Shown here piece by piece: positions 21,013-31,102 of a stretch of DNA of 64,000 nt. The position numbers and the translations under genes were made by a program. The DNA is taken from the NCBI GenBank assembly GCA_032718475.1, contig JAUCBJ010007179.1, positions 1 through 64,000 of the forward strand, read 5' to 3'. The stretch is from Nemertoderma westbladi. Lineage: Eukaryota; Xenacoelomorpha; Nemertodermatida; Nemertodermatidae. The notes under the pieces were generated by a model. The model saw nothing but the letters and a program-made list of their open reading frames with translations, was not told the origin of the DNA and made no database searches. Within the stretch, counting starts at the first letter, position 1. Each line of letters begins with the position of its first letter.

Positions 21013-21401
21013 ACATATAAGCAGCAGCTACTTTGATGCCGAGCAATAGGTAAACTTAATAACCAATGCACCCATTCACGGAGGCTTCGATTTAAATCAA
21101 TTATTCCAGAATTACGTGTTGTACTGGTATCGGCGGCGCTAGGGCTATTACCTGTATCCCCATCCTCTATTATGCGATCCAGTACATCAATCTTATATTG
21201 AAAAATACGTGTTAAATATTCTATTATATTTAAGTTTGAAAATGTCTCATCTTCTGAAATTTGTTGGCACCTCCGTATTAGGCTCTCAATTTCCGAGATG
21301 AAATTTTCGGATGCCACACCTACTGCAGTGTAACTTCTGTATACTGTTAACCGTACGATTCGATTTTGCTGATCGAATACTGGAATACAACAATTGCTCA
21401 A
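21013..21401 (-). CDS. Unrecognised reading frame in the fold-back element
   Basis: A minus-strand frame reads SENFISEIESLIRRCQQ, then a plausible helical stretch (NIIEYLTRIFQYKIDVL, DRIIEDGDTG), then NSGIIDLNRSLREWVHW. Its first part is also present, inverted, on the plus strand at 20944 (MSSENFIFEIESLIRR), where it stops soon after. So the palindrome duplicated the start of a real gene and the remainder survives only here. The arrangement loosely recalls the N-terminal regions of transposon-related proteins with integrase cores, but I cannot assign it. The frame beyond 21013 is only the inverted arm. Confidence 0.4.
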
Positions 21402-21464
21402 CAGCGCCCTCTTGTGATCTATTTACTAATTGCAGATATTGTCAACAACGCATTTGATTGGACA

Positions 21465-22010
21465 AAACACTGCAAAAACATAGCTTACTGTGCACTATGT
21501 TTAAACGACACTGTAAAAACATCGCTTACTTTAAACTATGTTTAAACGACACTGTCAAAAACATAGTTTACTTTAAACTATATTACTACATAAACACATA
21601 CTTCATTTTAAGCAATGTTGGAACAGAACTGCAATTAAATACCTTATTTAAAGCGATTTATTACAGTCAACTACATAAACAGCTTACTTTTAAGCGATGT
21701 TTTAACAGAACTTGTAAAAAATATCTTAATTTTAATCGATTTAATAAAGTCAACTACATAAACATAGCTTACTTTTAAGCGATGTTTTATCAGAACTTGT
21801 AAAAAATACCTTACTTTTAAGCGATTTATTAAAGTCAACTACATAAACATAGCTTACTTTTAAGCGATGTATAAATGCAAATGCAATAAAATACCATACT
21901 TTTAAGCGATTTTCAAGGCAATCGCAAAAAATTTGCTTACTTATGAGCGATTTTCAAGGCAAATACAAAAAACATAGCTTACTTTTAAGCGATGTTTTAA
22001 CAGGGATACG
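21465..22010 (-). repeat. Inner right arm array, inverted copy of the left arm
   Basis: Units identical in type to those at 20215..20760 run in the opposite direction (AAACATAGCTTACTTTTAAGCGATG). With the inverted unique stretch on each side of the centre they make a palindrome of about 1.8 kb with a loop of about 220 bp. Confidence 0.9.
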
Positions 22011-22388
22011 CGATATATGACACTGCTGTATAAGTTCATTGAATGACTGTTGATTTCGAAACATTTAATTCAAAACTATATAAATGTTAATATAATGTTG
22101 GATTTTTTTTTTGTAATAATTAACAGATGAACTATATTTCATTAATTTATTTTTTTTATCTAATCACATTATTAAATAACGAAGCACAGAAATAATACTA
22201 AGATTGAATATTTAATTGAAGGTACAGTACCGAATTGAATATTTGAATGGGAGAATCTTTTAGGCTCATTAAGCCAAGGAATGCCTGTTCACCACCATGG
22301 GTGATCTTTCACAGTAAACCCTTCCACTCCGTTTCCCAAGTTGCCTTGGTTCCCAATCGACCACTGAAGGATAAAAGCCGGGGTTGGG

Positions 22389-22857
22389 CTAGGCTGCAGC
22401 ATTTAAAGCACTGTGCCCAAACAGTACTGCCCCATCTAGGGATCGAACATTGAATATTTGAGATTGCATAAGATAGAGTATTGAATATTGAATATCTTCG
22501 GCCGTCATCCCTTTGGTGACTGCATTGGCAACCATTTCGACAGTTTCGATTGGTTTCGGCTCTTCAGTCCCCGAATAGACCGATGGTCGGCATGGTTGCT
22601 GTCCCCATGACTGAGGCTGCATTACCAACCAAAATTGCCATCTCCAGGCGTTGGAGCAGAAACTGGTGTGACCGCGGTTCGTGGGTGGCACTGTGGAGAC
22701 GAGCCCCGATCTCCCGGAGGAAGGCGGATGTCTCTGGACCGGGGCGGCCAAAGGTCTCAAAGGCCACTGGGTGAAAGAAATGGCCCCACTCCATTAGGTC
22801 GCGATACTTAGAGTTTTTAATGCGCTCCGCCCCCTTAAGCTGAGTGCCCCTCCGCAA
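22389..22857 (-). pseudogene. Fragment of a retroelement protein C-terminus
   Basis: The minus-strand frame contains FHPVAFETFGRPGPETSAFL, REIGARLHSATHEPRSHQFL and LQRLEMAILVGNAASVMGT. This pattern (a Phe-Gly-x-x-Gly-x-E block, then 'EPRS--FL-QR---A---GNAASV-GT') is familiar from the C-terminal end of reverse-transcriptase-bearing ORFs in marine invertebrate genomes. No RT core is present. It lies in the unique middle of the fold-back element and is probably captured or inserted sequence. Confidence 0.5.
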
Positions 22858-23039
22858 TGATGGTTTGTTAAAGGTGGCTGGGGGCCAGTGGATCTAGTAA
22901 TAATTAACGCAAAGATATGATTAGGTAGGCCTACGTGATATTACTGTATTAATTTCTCAAACCAAACCTCCATTGACGTCAAATATATCCAATTTCTCAA
23001 TCCATACTAATCCGTATGTAATAATACTAATAATGCAGT

Positions 23040-23255
23040 AATGTACACTGTAATACAATACCGGTAATGTCAATGTCCAACCAAACAATGCGTTGAGTGT
23101 TATCGGACCAGCCTCCGAGAAATGTTAGGCTAACGGCACCTCGCTCTGTCGCATCAGTTTTTGTAGTGGTCAGGTGGTCTAGTTCCAGGCTACCAGAATC
23201 CGTTAGGCCTAGTGCATGATATAGAATCAGCACATCCTGACATCTGTGCAACTCC
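23040..23255 (-). CDS. Possible exon, unknown protein
   Basis: A minus-strand frame of about 70 codons (DVLILYHALGLTDSGSLELD ... ERGAVSLTFLGGWSDNTQRI) reads like protein. It has an acceptor-like GTTGCACAG near its start and a GT after ACCG near its end. I find no family. It may be an exon of a gene in the fold-back element's unique core, or chance. Confidence 0.25.
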
Positions 23256-23484
23256 TGAACTCACGCGAGCATTTTACAGATGGTGGTCTAATTTATATGG
23301 TCTTGTACCGCGAAACCGTGTATTATTTGTATTTACAGATGTAGGCTAAATTTCGGGTCTTGTACCGTGCACAGTACTGGTGGGCCTACACAGCTACTGC
23401 TATTTTGCCTAATACAGGTCCCAGAGGTAAATCCTTACCCCACAGGCTGTTACCTCTCTGACTGACAGCGCAACAGCCCTCTCT

Positions 23485-24590
23485 CATTTTCAAGGCAATC
23501 GCAAAAAATTTGCTTACTTATGAGCGATTTTCAAGGCAAATACAAAAAACATAGCTTACTTTTAAGCGATGTTTTAACAGAACTTGTAAAAAACACCTTA
23601 CTTTTAAGCGATTTATTAAAGTCAACTACATAAACATAGGTTACTTTTAAGCGATGTTTTATCAGAACTTGTAAAAAATACCTTACTTTTAAACGATTTA
23701 TTAAAGTCAACTACATAAACATAGCTTACTTTTAAGCGATGTATAAATGCAAATGCAATAAAATACCCTACTTTTAATCGATTTAATAAAGTCAACTACA
23801 TAAACATAGCTTACTTTTAAGCGATGTTTTATCAGAACTTGTAAAAAATACCTTACTTTTAAGCGATTTATTAAAGTCAACTACATAAACATAGCTTACT
23901 TTTAAGCGATGTATAAATGCAAATGCAATAAAATACCATACTTTTAAGCGATTTTCAAGGCAATCGCAAAAAATTTGCTTACTTATGAGCGATTTTCAAG
24001 GCAAATACAAAAAACATAGCTTACTTTTAAGCGATGTTTTAACAGAACTTGTAAAAAATACCTTACTTTTATGCGATTTATTAAAGTCAACTACATAAAC
24101 ATAGGTTACTTTTAAGCGATGTATAAATTCAAATGCAATAAAATACCATACTTTTAAGCGATTTTCAAGGCAATCGCAAAAAATTTGCTTACTTATGAGC
24201 GATTTTCAAGGCAAATACAAAAAACATAGCTTACTTTTAAGCGATGTTTTAAGAGAACTTGTAAAAAATACCTTACTTTTAAGCGATTTATGAAAGTCAA
24301 CTACATAAACATAGCTTACTTTTAAGCGATGTACAGTATAAATGCAAATGCAATAAAATACCATACTTTTAAGCGATTTTAAAGGCAATCGCAAAAAATT
24401 TGCTTACTTATGAGCGATTTTCAAGGCAAATACAAAAAACATAGCTTACTTTTAAGCGATGTTTTAAGAGAACTTGTAAAAAATACGTTACTTTTAAGCG
24501 ATTTATTAAAGTCAACTTCTTAAAACATAGCTTACTTTTAAGCGATGTATAAATTCAAATGCAATAAAATACCATACTTTTAAGCGATGC
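23485..24590 (-). repeat. Outer right arm array of hairpin repeats
   Basis: About 26 units of the same family, in the same direction as the inner right arm, run up to the right terminal inverted repeat. Blocks of about 5 units are repeated almost unchanged, for example those starting AAGGCAATCGCAAAAAATTT near 23490, 23956, 24168 and 24385. This shows recent block amplification. Confidence 0.9.
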
Positions 24591-24674
24591 TTATAAATAT
24601 AAGCTAATGAAAAATGTAAGGTACACATTTGTAATTCTAAGGTATTTTGGCTCATATCAGACGCCATACTGTCT

Positions 24675-25984
24675 CAGTGGGCAGTGGGTAATAGTCCACT
24701 GGATAACACAAGATAACCTACTGGAGAGACCGCTTCCAGACCGCATTCTAACTACCAACTCAAAGGATGCAGATTGCAGATGCCGTTGTCATCATATCAG
24801 ATGTAATAAAATGTATAATGTGTAAAGGGCAAGAAAGCCGTGCGCTTATTGCACCCTGGTAAAACATTTGATATAGTCTGATAGTACAGTAAGTAGGATA
24901 GCAACAATCTGCACCAGGTTAAAGACAATATGATTTAATTAATTAGGCCTGTATATACGTAGGTTAAAAATGATTTAAAAATTTAAAAACTGAGTATCCC
25001 AGGATGGATAGTACGTAGGTTAAAAATAATTAAAAAATTTAAATAATTAAAACTTTTCCGCTGCTGCTATCTTTTATATTATAATATTTTATGTCATATC
25101 GGTTATGTACAGTATGTGTACGTAGGTTATGTACAGTATGTGTATGTAGGTTATGTACAGTATGTGTATGTAGGTTAAAAAACGATTTAAATATTTCAAT
25201 AATGATTGGGAAATTTAGCGCTGTCACATGTATGTACTGTATAAGCGATAATAAATTTAAATTATAGGCACTGTGATTTTATATAGGTTATGACGTACAC
25301 TCGTACAGTACGTTATGTGGGTTAAAAATAATTTAAATTTAAATGGGGTGTAAATAACAAATTGTTTGTATGAACATTAGCTAGCACACGGCTAATTCGA
25401 TTATGTCTCTAAATTAGATAGAAAATACAAAAATACAACAAGGCGATCTAAATTAGATAAAAGGTTAGATAGAGAATGTATTTAGGCCAAAATGTGTGCG
25501 TTATTAATATACTGTAATATGTGAGAGTTATAGGTTACAATACCAGAAGCAATAAGTAAACTATATTGGTTGTGTCATGACAGTATAAGCGATAATAAAT
25601 TGCAATTATAGGCACTGCGGTTATGTATACAGTATGTTAAGTGGGTTAATAAAAATAATATAAAATAACAAATTTTTGTAAGAACATTAGCTAAGCACAC
25701 GGAAAATTTGATTATGTCTATATAAATTAGATATAAAATACACCCAGACGATATAACTTGGTTAATAGTAAAATATAAAAAAAAGTTAGATAGAGCATTT
25801 AGACAAAATACAACACAAAAAACACAATATTTGGGCCGAAATATGTGCGTTATTAACGATATACTAATGTGAGCTTGGTTGCAATACCAGCAACAATACG
25901 TACATTGTAGGACAATTGGTTGTGTCTGTAAACTAAATTAAAATTAAATTAAAATAAATGGAGGTAGAGTAAATAATGAGAATT
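24675..25984. repeat. AT-rich sequence with two tandem duplications
   Basis: No gene is seen. At about 25085..25175 a unit of about 27 bp (GGTTATGTACAGTATGTGTA plus YGTA) occurs three times. A longer duplication of about 320 bp pairs 25230..25450 with 25560..25780: shared words are GTATAAGCGATAATAAATT, ATTATAGGCACTG, GAACATTAGCTA and GATTATGTCT. Confidence 0.75.
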
Positions 25985-28170
25985 AAAATGAATCCTACCA
26001 AGAGGGAACACACTTGTAGCTGTGACCCTTATAATGTTCGTTTAACCGTGTTTTATAAATGTTTAAATTTGCGGCTGTCAGTACGTTTTCGGTTAGTGAG
26101 TTCCATATATCAATAACACGAAAATGGGATGAGCCAGTGCGAAATTTCAGACGTGCGCGAGGTTTGACCAACTTCATTGAGTGACCTCGGCAGGCTGTGG
26201 AGTACAGAGTGAAATAGCGTCGCCACTCGATCGAATCAACACCGGTAAGCATGAGGTCTGCCCGAGTACGACGGTACTCAAGGGTTCGTAGACCGAGCTG
26301 TGTAAGTCTGGCTGGATATGGAGTATCACGGAGTGTTCGAACTAACCGGGTGGCTCGTCGCTGTGCCGTAGTAGTACAGTAAGTAACCGAATTTCGCCAA
26401 TGCGACTGGGAGACCGCACAGGGGATGCTTATTCAAGTGCTGGTCTACTAACCAGGGCTTTGTAAAGGTTTATGAACATTTCCTTGTCCAAATTCTTGAA
26501 GCAACGGTAAATGAGTCCGAGTATTTTGTTTGCCTTTTTGACGATTGTGGCAATGTGGGTCGAGAAGTTTAGGTTGCTTTGGACCAGGACTGCCAAGTCT
26601 TTTTGTAAAAATGTGGACTTTAGTGAGTGGGAACCAAGTGTATATGGTAACTTAGGATTTTGATTGCCAATGTGCATTACCTTACATTTGTCACATTTGT
26701 TGGTTAAAAAGAAGTTGCCACAATTTGTTTCAGCAGTCCAGGACACCCAGATCGCTTTGTAGTGGGGGTTGGGCAATATAGGTGATTTTACTGGGTTCGA
26801 TATAGCGCTGTCTTTGAGGTCATCGGCGAAAAGATGAATGAGCTGCGTGAGAAGAGTGGGAACATCATCCACGTATCCAAGGAATAGGAAAACTCCAGCA
26901 ACACTTCCTTGAGGAACCCAACTGTCAACAGGTAGCCATGGTGATGCTTTAAAACTGATGATCACGCGTTGATATCTACAAGAGAGAAACGCCCGAAACC
27001 AATTTAATAACTTGCCAGTTACTCCAAGGGCCTATTCCAGTACTCCAAGGGCCTGCAATTTGACAATCAGTCTCTGGTGTGGCACTGAATCAAAAGCTTT
27101 CCAAAAGTCCAAGCACGCAATGTCGATGCACATGTGATCATCTTTTATTGCAGAGTGCATTATCGTCCTTTCTGGAAACCGTATTGGTCATAGGTTATTT
27201 TCCTTCATGTAGGGCCTAGCTGTATGCTTCATCGACAATGTTTCGTTCTATAAGTTTGCAGACCACACTGATGTTAGACTGATAGATTGAAATTTTCACG
27301 CAAATATTTACTACCATTCTTAAATTGTGGAGAAATGTTGGCGAACTTCCAATCAACTGGTAGCGCTCCTTCATTAATTGACTTATTAAATAATGAAGCC
27401 AGGGGCTCAGCAATTGTATCAGATAGGCCTAGTTCTTTTATAACTTGTGGATAAACTTGATCAGGACCAGTAGCACCAGCCTCTCATTTCGTTGATTGAC
27501 TGAAGAACTGATTCATATGTGATGTTGATGGTAGATATGCTTGAATTAATTTCTTGAGAATATTGAGCAGAAGGAATATGTGAAAGGTCCTCTTTCGCAA
27601 ATGCAGTATGGAAATATTTATTTAAAAGTGTAGCCTTTTCGATATCAGCTGTAGCAAACGTTTTAAAACTACATGGTTGCTAGCTCCAAGACATTGTCTA
27701 AAAGTGGGTGTGTTGATCATGAACTCGTTATTGGTCAGGATGAAATCTAACAGACTAGGGGCACAGCCAATACGATACCGAGTGGGTTTATCAACATGTT
27801 GGAAGAGAAAGTTGTCGTGAATGCAAGAGATGATATTGGTTTCAAACTTGTCATTCAGTCATTTCAGGAAATTGTAGTCCAACATACAATAGGCATGTTG
27901 AAGACTCCCACAGATAAGAACTTCCCTTCTTTGGTGGCGACACAAGCATTGTCAAGCAACTCGCATAGGCCCTAGTGTATTAAATTATCGATTTGATGGA
28001 CTTCGGTAGATGCATCCCATTACAAGGGAGTCTTTTAGGTTGCTGCTATAAATCCTTGTCCATAATGATTCCAGTAGGCTGGTAGGTTGTTGTGTAGAGA
28101 CTCAATGAAAGGAACTTTGTAGTCAGTTGCAACAACACCATCACCACCTTGACATAAATTATGATCCCAC
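25985..28170 (-). mobile_element. Degraded CR1/L2-type LINE, 5' truncated
   Basis: Read on the minus strand, the pieces of a non-LTR retrotransposon follow in order. Around 27800..28000 is endonuclease-like sequence. Around 27250..27480 is the RT start (Pro-Val-Asp-Trp-Lys block). At 26429..26965 are VPQGSV, LFADD and KDLAVLVQSNLNFSTH. Around 26270..26400 is the thumb (RRATRLVRTLR). At 25995..26252 is the C-terminus (RGHSMKLVKPRARLKFRTG, VIDIWNSL). Frames are broken in at least three places. There is no clear 3' tail or target duplication. Confidence 0.85.
26429..26965 (-). pseudogene. LINE reverse transcriptase palm segment
   Basis: Reverse transcriptase of the LINE at 25985..28170. The frame retains WVPQGSVAGVFLF, the catalytic LFADDLK (normally YADD or FADD) and KVMHIGNQNP ... 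LAVLVQSNLNFSTHIATIV. The preceding and following segments are in other frames with stops between, so the gene is dead. The residue pattern resembles the CR1/L2 group. Confidence 0.85.
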
Positions 28171-28199
28171 GATGACATTGTTCATTTTGAAAGTTAGTC

Positions 28200-29145
28200 A
28201 GACTAGAATACCCAGTCAGCCAGTAGTTATTTTCGGATATAGTTTATTTTTAGTTTTATTTATTTCAACGCAACACTAATACAATATAAGTATTATCGTT
28301 GGAGATACCGGTAAATTGTTAATTATACAGTATAGTCACCAATATTGATTTCACCATTAATAACGACTATGCACAATATGATACATGACATGTTCCACAG
28401 ATCTATGTAGTAAACCTCACAAACCACTGGTTTACGGGGCGGCGACAACGTACTGCAATGGTGTTTATGTTCTACAACATGGATTAACAAGCCATATACT
28501 GTATAACAATACAGATATTAATAAACAGCACTGGAGAATAACTAGAGTGATAACCTGCAACAACAGCAACCGAGAAGCCAATTGGCGGGGGTTATTACAC
28601 AGTTCCATTTTTGATTACTGTTTATTGTTATGTAGTACTATGCTATGTTTACATATTTGTTCATGTTCACATGTTTTGTTATCGTCTGTACATCGTATCA
28701 TATTTATCTCGTTTTTATCTTAACTATTATTATCTATGACAAATTTTGACCGAGTTTTGAACGCATAGAATAAGAATAGTGCTAATTTCCTTGTGATTGC
28801 CTGATAATTATTTGATAGCAGAAGCTTGAATTTGTAGGGATTGGGTCGTTAATGGTACCAATTGTTAATGTACTTGGTACGGAGTTATGAATATTTGGGA
28901 CAAACGAGTGCAAAGTGCAGTTCGTCTTCTATTTGGTTCAGGTTACATAGTTCACAAATTCTTTCAGTTCGCGGAACCCTACGCCACCGCCCGGCCTCAA
29001 TTTGCAAGTCGTGTGATGAACAACGGAATTTAGCTAGAATGTGTCGGAGTCGCGGTGAGTCCTTTAGGCTGTCCAGATACGGTTCTGTTTCAAAGCTCCT
29101 TTTGCTATATAACTGTCCTTTAGGGGATCCGGCCAGAGCTGACCA
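28200..29145 (-). mobile_element. 3' part of a LINE cut by the LTR element
   Basis: This continues the LINE at 35518..37480 across the LTR insertion. The minus-strand frame 29145..28885 reads GQLYSKRSFETEPYLDSLKD, LRHILAKFRCSSHDLQIEAG, VPRTERICELC and EDELHFALVCPKYS and then stops. This is the Cys/His C-terminal domain typical of several LINE groups. Sequence below 28885 is taken as 3' UTR and its true end is not clear. A plus-strand frame at 28385..28723 has no support as a gene. Confidence 0.75.
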
Positions 29146-29679
29146 TGTGACGGGATCGATGGATCCCGATTTATCCAGTTTGGGTTTATATACGCGTCCC
29201 CGCCGTGTGAGTGAAAAGGGTTGTTGTAAGTCCTTCTGATATTGCTGATACAGTGATGCGGTTGATAGTATAATATATACAGAGATAGCACCAGATAATA
29301 TAATAGTTGTATAAGTATACTGATGACGGCGGCGACGGTTACAAAGTGTTACCGTCGTGCCCTAGCTAATCGAACGACTGAGTAAACTGAATAACTGATT
29401 GCTGTCAACTGGTTATATTGCACGGGTTGGCCTTGTTACTGTACCTAGCCGGTGCCTCCCTCCCATTGGCTAATATCCCTGTTGGCGCCCTTTGGAGTGT
29501 TTCCCTTCACTCCTGCTATTCTCTCTCTGTCAGGGGTGTGGCCCCTGACCCCTATTGTGTGTTTCTCCTTCCCACTTTGTTGGGGTGACACGAGGTTGAT
29601 ATTGGTAATCAACCTCGTGCTCCCAATATTGCTTAACGGCTTACTTTGTGGGGTGTTAGCGGAATTGAATACGCTAACA
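29146..29679 (-). repeat. 3' LTR of the gag-only element
   Basis: 534 bp, matching 34984..35517 with about nine differences. It contains several small perfect stems, among them AGGTTGAT..ATCAACCT, GTCAGGGG..CCCCTGAC and GTGTTAGCG..CGCTAACAC at the very end. Confidence 0.95.
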
Positions 29680-29689
29680 CTCCCCCCCA

Positions 29690-31090
29690 TGCTATCTTCC
29701 CGGTAAGAAGATAGCATCCACCTCAAGTGCGCTACAATTCCGCTGGATCCCGATCTAGTATCGGGTGTGGGGTGGTACTATTTTCTCTCGGAGCCGGCTT
29801 TCCAGGCCGCTCCCTATGGGTATGATGTCACTACCCTCTGGCGTCTCGTGTCGGGCCGATCGTGCGCTTCTCTCACACAATTTTTGTTTCCCCGCAGTCT
29901 CACCCTCTCACCCTAACTCTCGCATACTCCCGGACCTCCTCGTCCCACACTCTTCCTCTCACTTCTCCTCCCCCACACTTGAATTGCGCCCACGCTCTCT
30001 TCGCACTCCGCACTATCACCTCTCTACTCTCTGTCACCCCCTAAGGCCCTAATTTCTAATGCTACCCCTGTGCTATCATACTATCTACCTACTACTTACT
30101 TGCTAACTATCTAACTCTCTTACTAACTCTAACTATCTCTAATTCTAACTCTACTAACTCACTAACTCTACTCTCTGCTAAGTCTACTAACTCTTTCCTA
30201 ACTCTGACTAAAACCCTCCATCTACGTGGCGCTTGTGGTGCCCACAACCATTCTACTACTACTTCTACTCTGCTACTATCTTCCTAACTCTACTAACTCT
30301 CTACTACTTCTAACTCTACTATCTGGCACCCTATGTGCCCTCTCTACTACTTCTACACTCTAACTCTACTCCTGGCACCCTATGTGCCCTCTCTACTACT
30401 CTACTCTCTACATCTTACTCCCTTTACGTCTACTCGACCTGCACGTGACGCTCTGAGTGCCGGCAGAGTGGGTACGTTAATTATGTGAACTACTACTAAC
30501 TCTTACTAACTCTACTAACTCTCTACTAACTCTCTACTAACTCAACTAACTCTACTAACTCTCTACTAACTTAACTAACTCTACTACTAACTTCTTGTGC
30601 CCGGCACCTCTTGCGCCCGGCACCCACCCTAATTAACATACCCTGCTCTTACATCAAACACGTCATCACGCCCGTGCCCCACTAAGTTCAACGCATCCCC
30701 TACTAACTCTAACTACGTGGCGCTTGCGGTGCCCACAACCACTCTGCTTACTACTTCCTACGTGGCGCTTACGGTGCCCACAACCTCTACTGCTACTACT
30801 TTCTACGTGGCGCTTATGGTGCCCACAACCCTCTACTGCTCTACTAACTTTCTAACTAACGGTACTACGTACCCTCTTACTCTTACTCTCTCTAAGCTAA
30901 CGGTACTACGTACCCTCTTACAACTTCTCTAACTCTCTCTAACTAACGGTACTACGTACCCTCTTACTACTTCTAACTAACTCCACTAACTAGCGGTACT
31001 ACGTACCCTCTAACTAACTTCTCTAACACTAACTAACTGTACTACTCTCTTACTACCTAACTTCTACCTACTTTATTATTTAATTATTTT
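29690..31090. repeat. CT-rich low-complexity 3' region of the LTR element
   Basis: The segment between the gag-like frames and the 3' LTR is dominated by CTAACTCTACTAACTCT words (about 30080..31070) and by repeated CTACGTGGCGCTTGCGGTGCCC and ACGGTACTACGTACCCTC units in pieces. No coding is supported. It is non-coding element sequence. Confidence 0.8.
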
Positions 31091-31102
31091 ATTAATTTTT
31101 AA

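Larger units (their letters stand above)
20150..24668. mobile_element. 4.5-kb fold-back element with long inverted arms
   Basis: The ends are inverted repeats starting TATGGCGTCTGATWTGAGCC and continuing through AATACCTTAGAATTA and CTTATATTTATAAGCATCGC for well over 90 bp, then into arrays of hairpin repeats. CTGTCT flanks both ends (20144..20149 and 24669..24674), a 6-bp target duplication. The interior holds a second, inner inverted repeat (about 20190..21012 against 21235..22010), a retroelement fragment and unassigned sequence. No transposase is recognised. The class is unclear: fold-back (Galileo-like) or another DDE superfamily with long subterminal repeats. Confidence 0.82.

Noticed and set aside
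28385-28723. 112-codon plus-strand frame
   Set aside because: It lies in the 3' region of a minus-strand LINE, has no domain, and its composition matches the surrounding AT-rich sequence.
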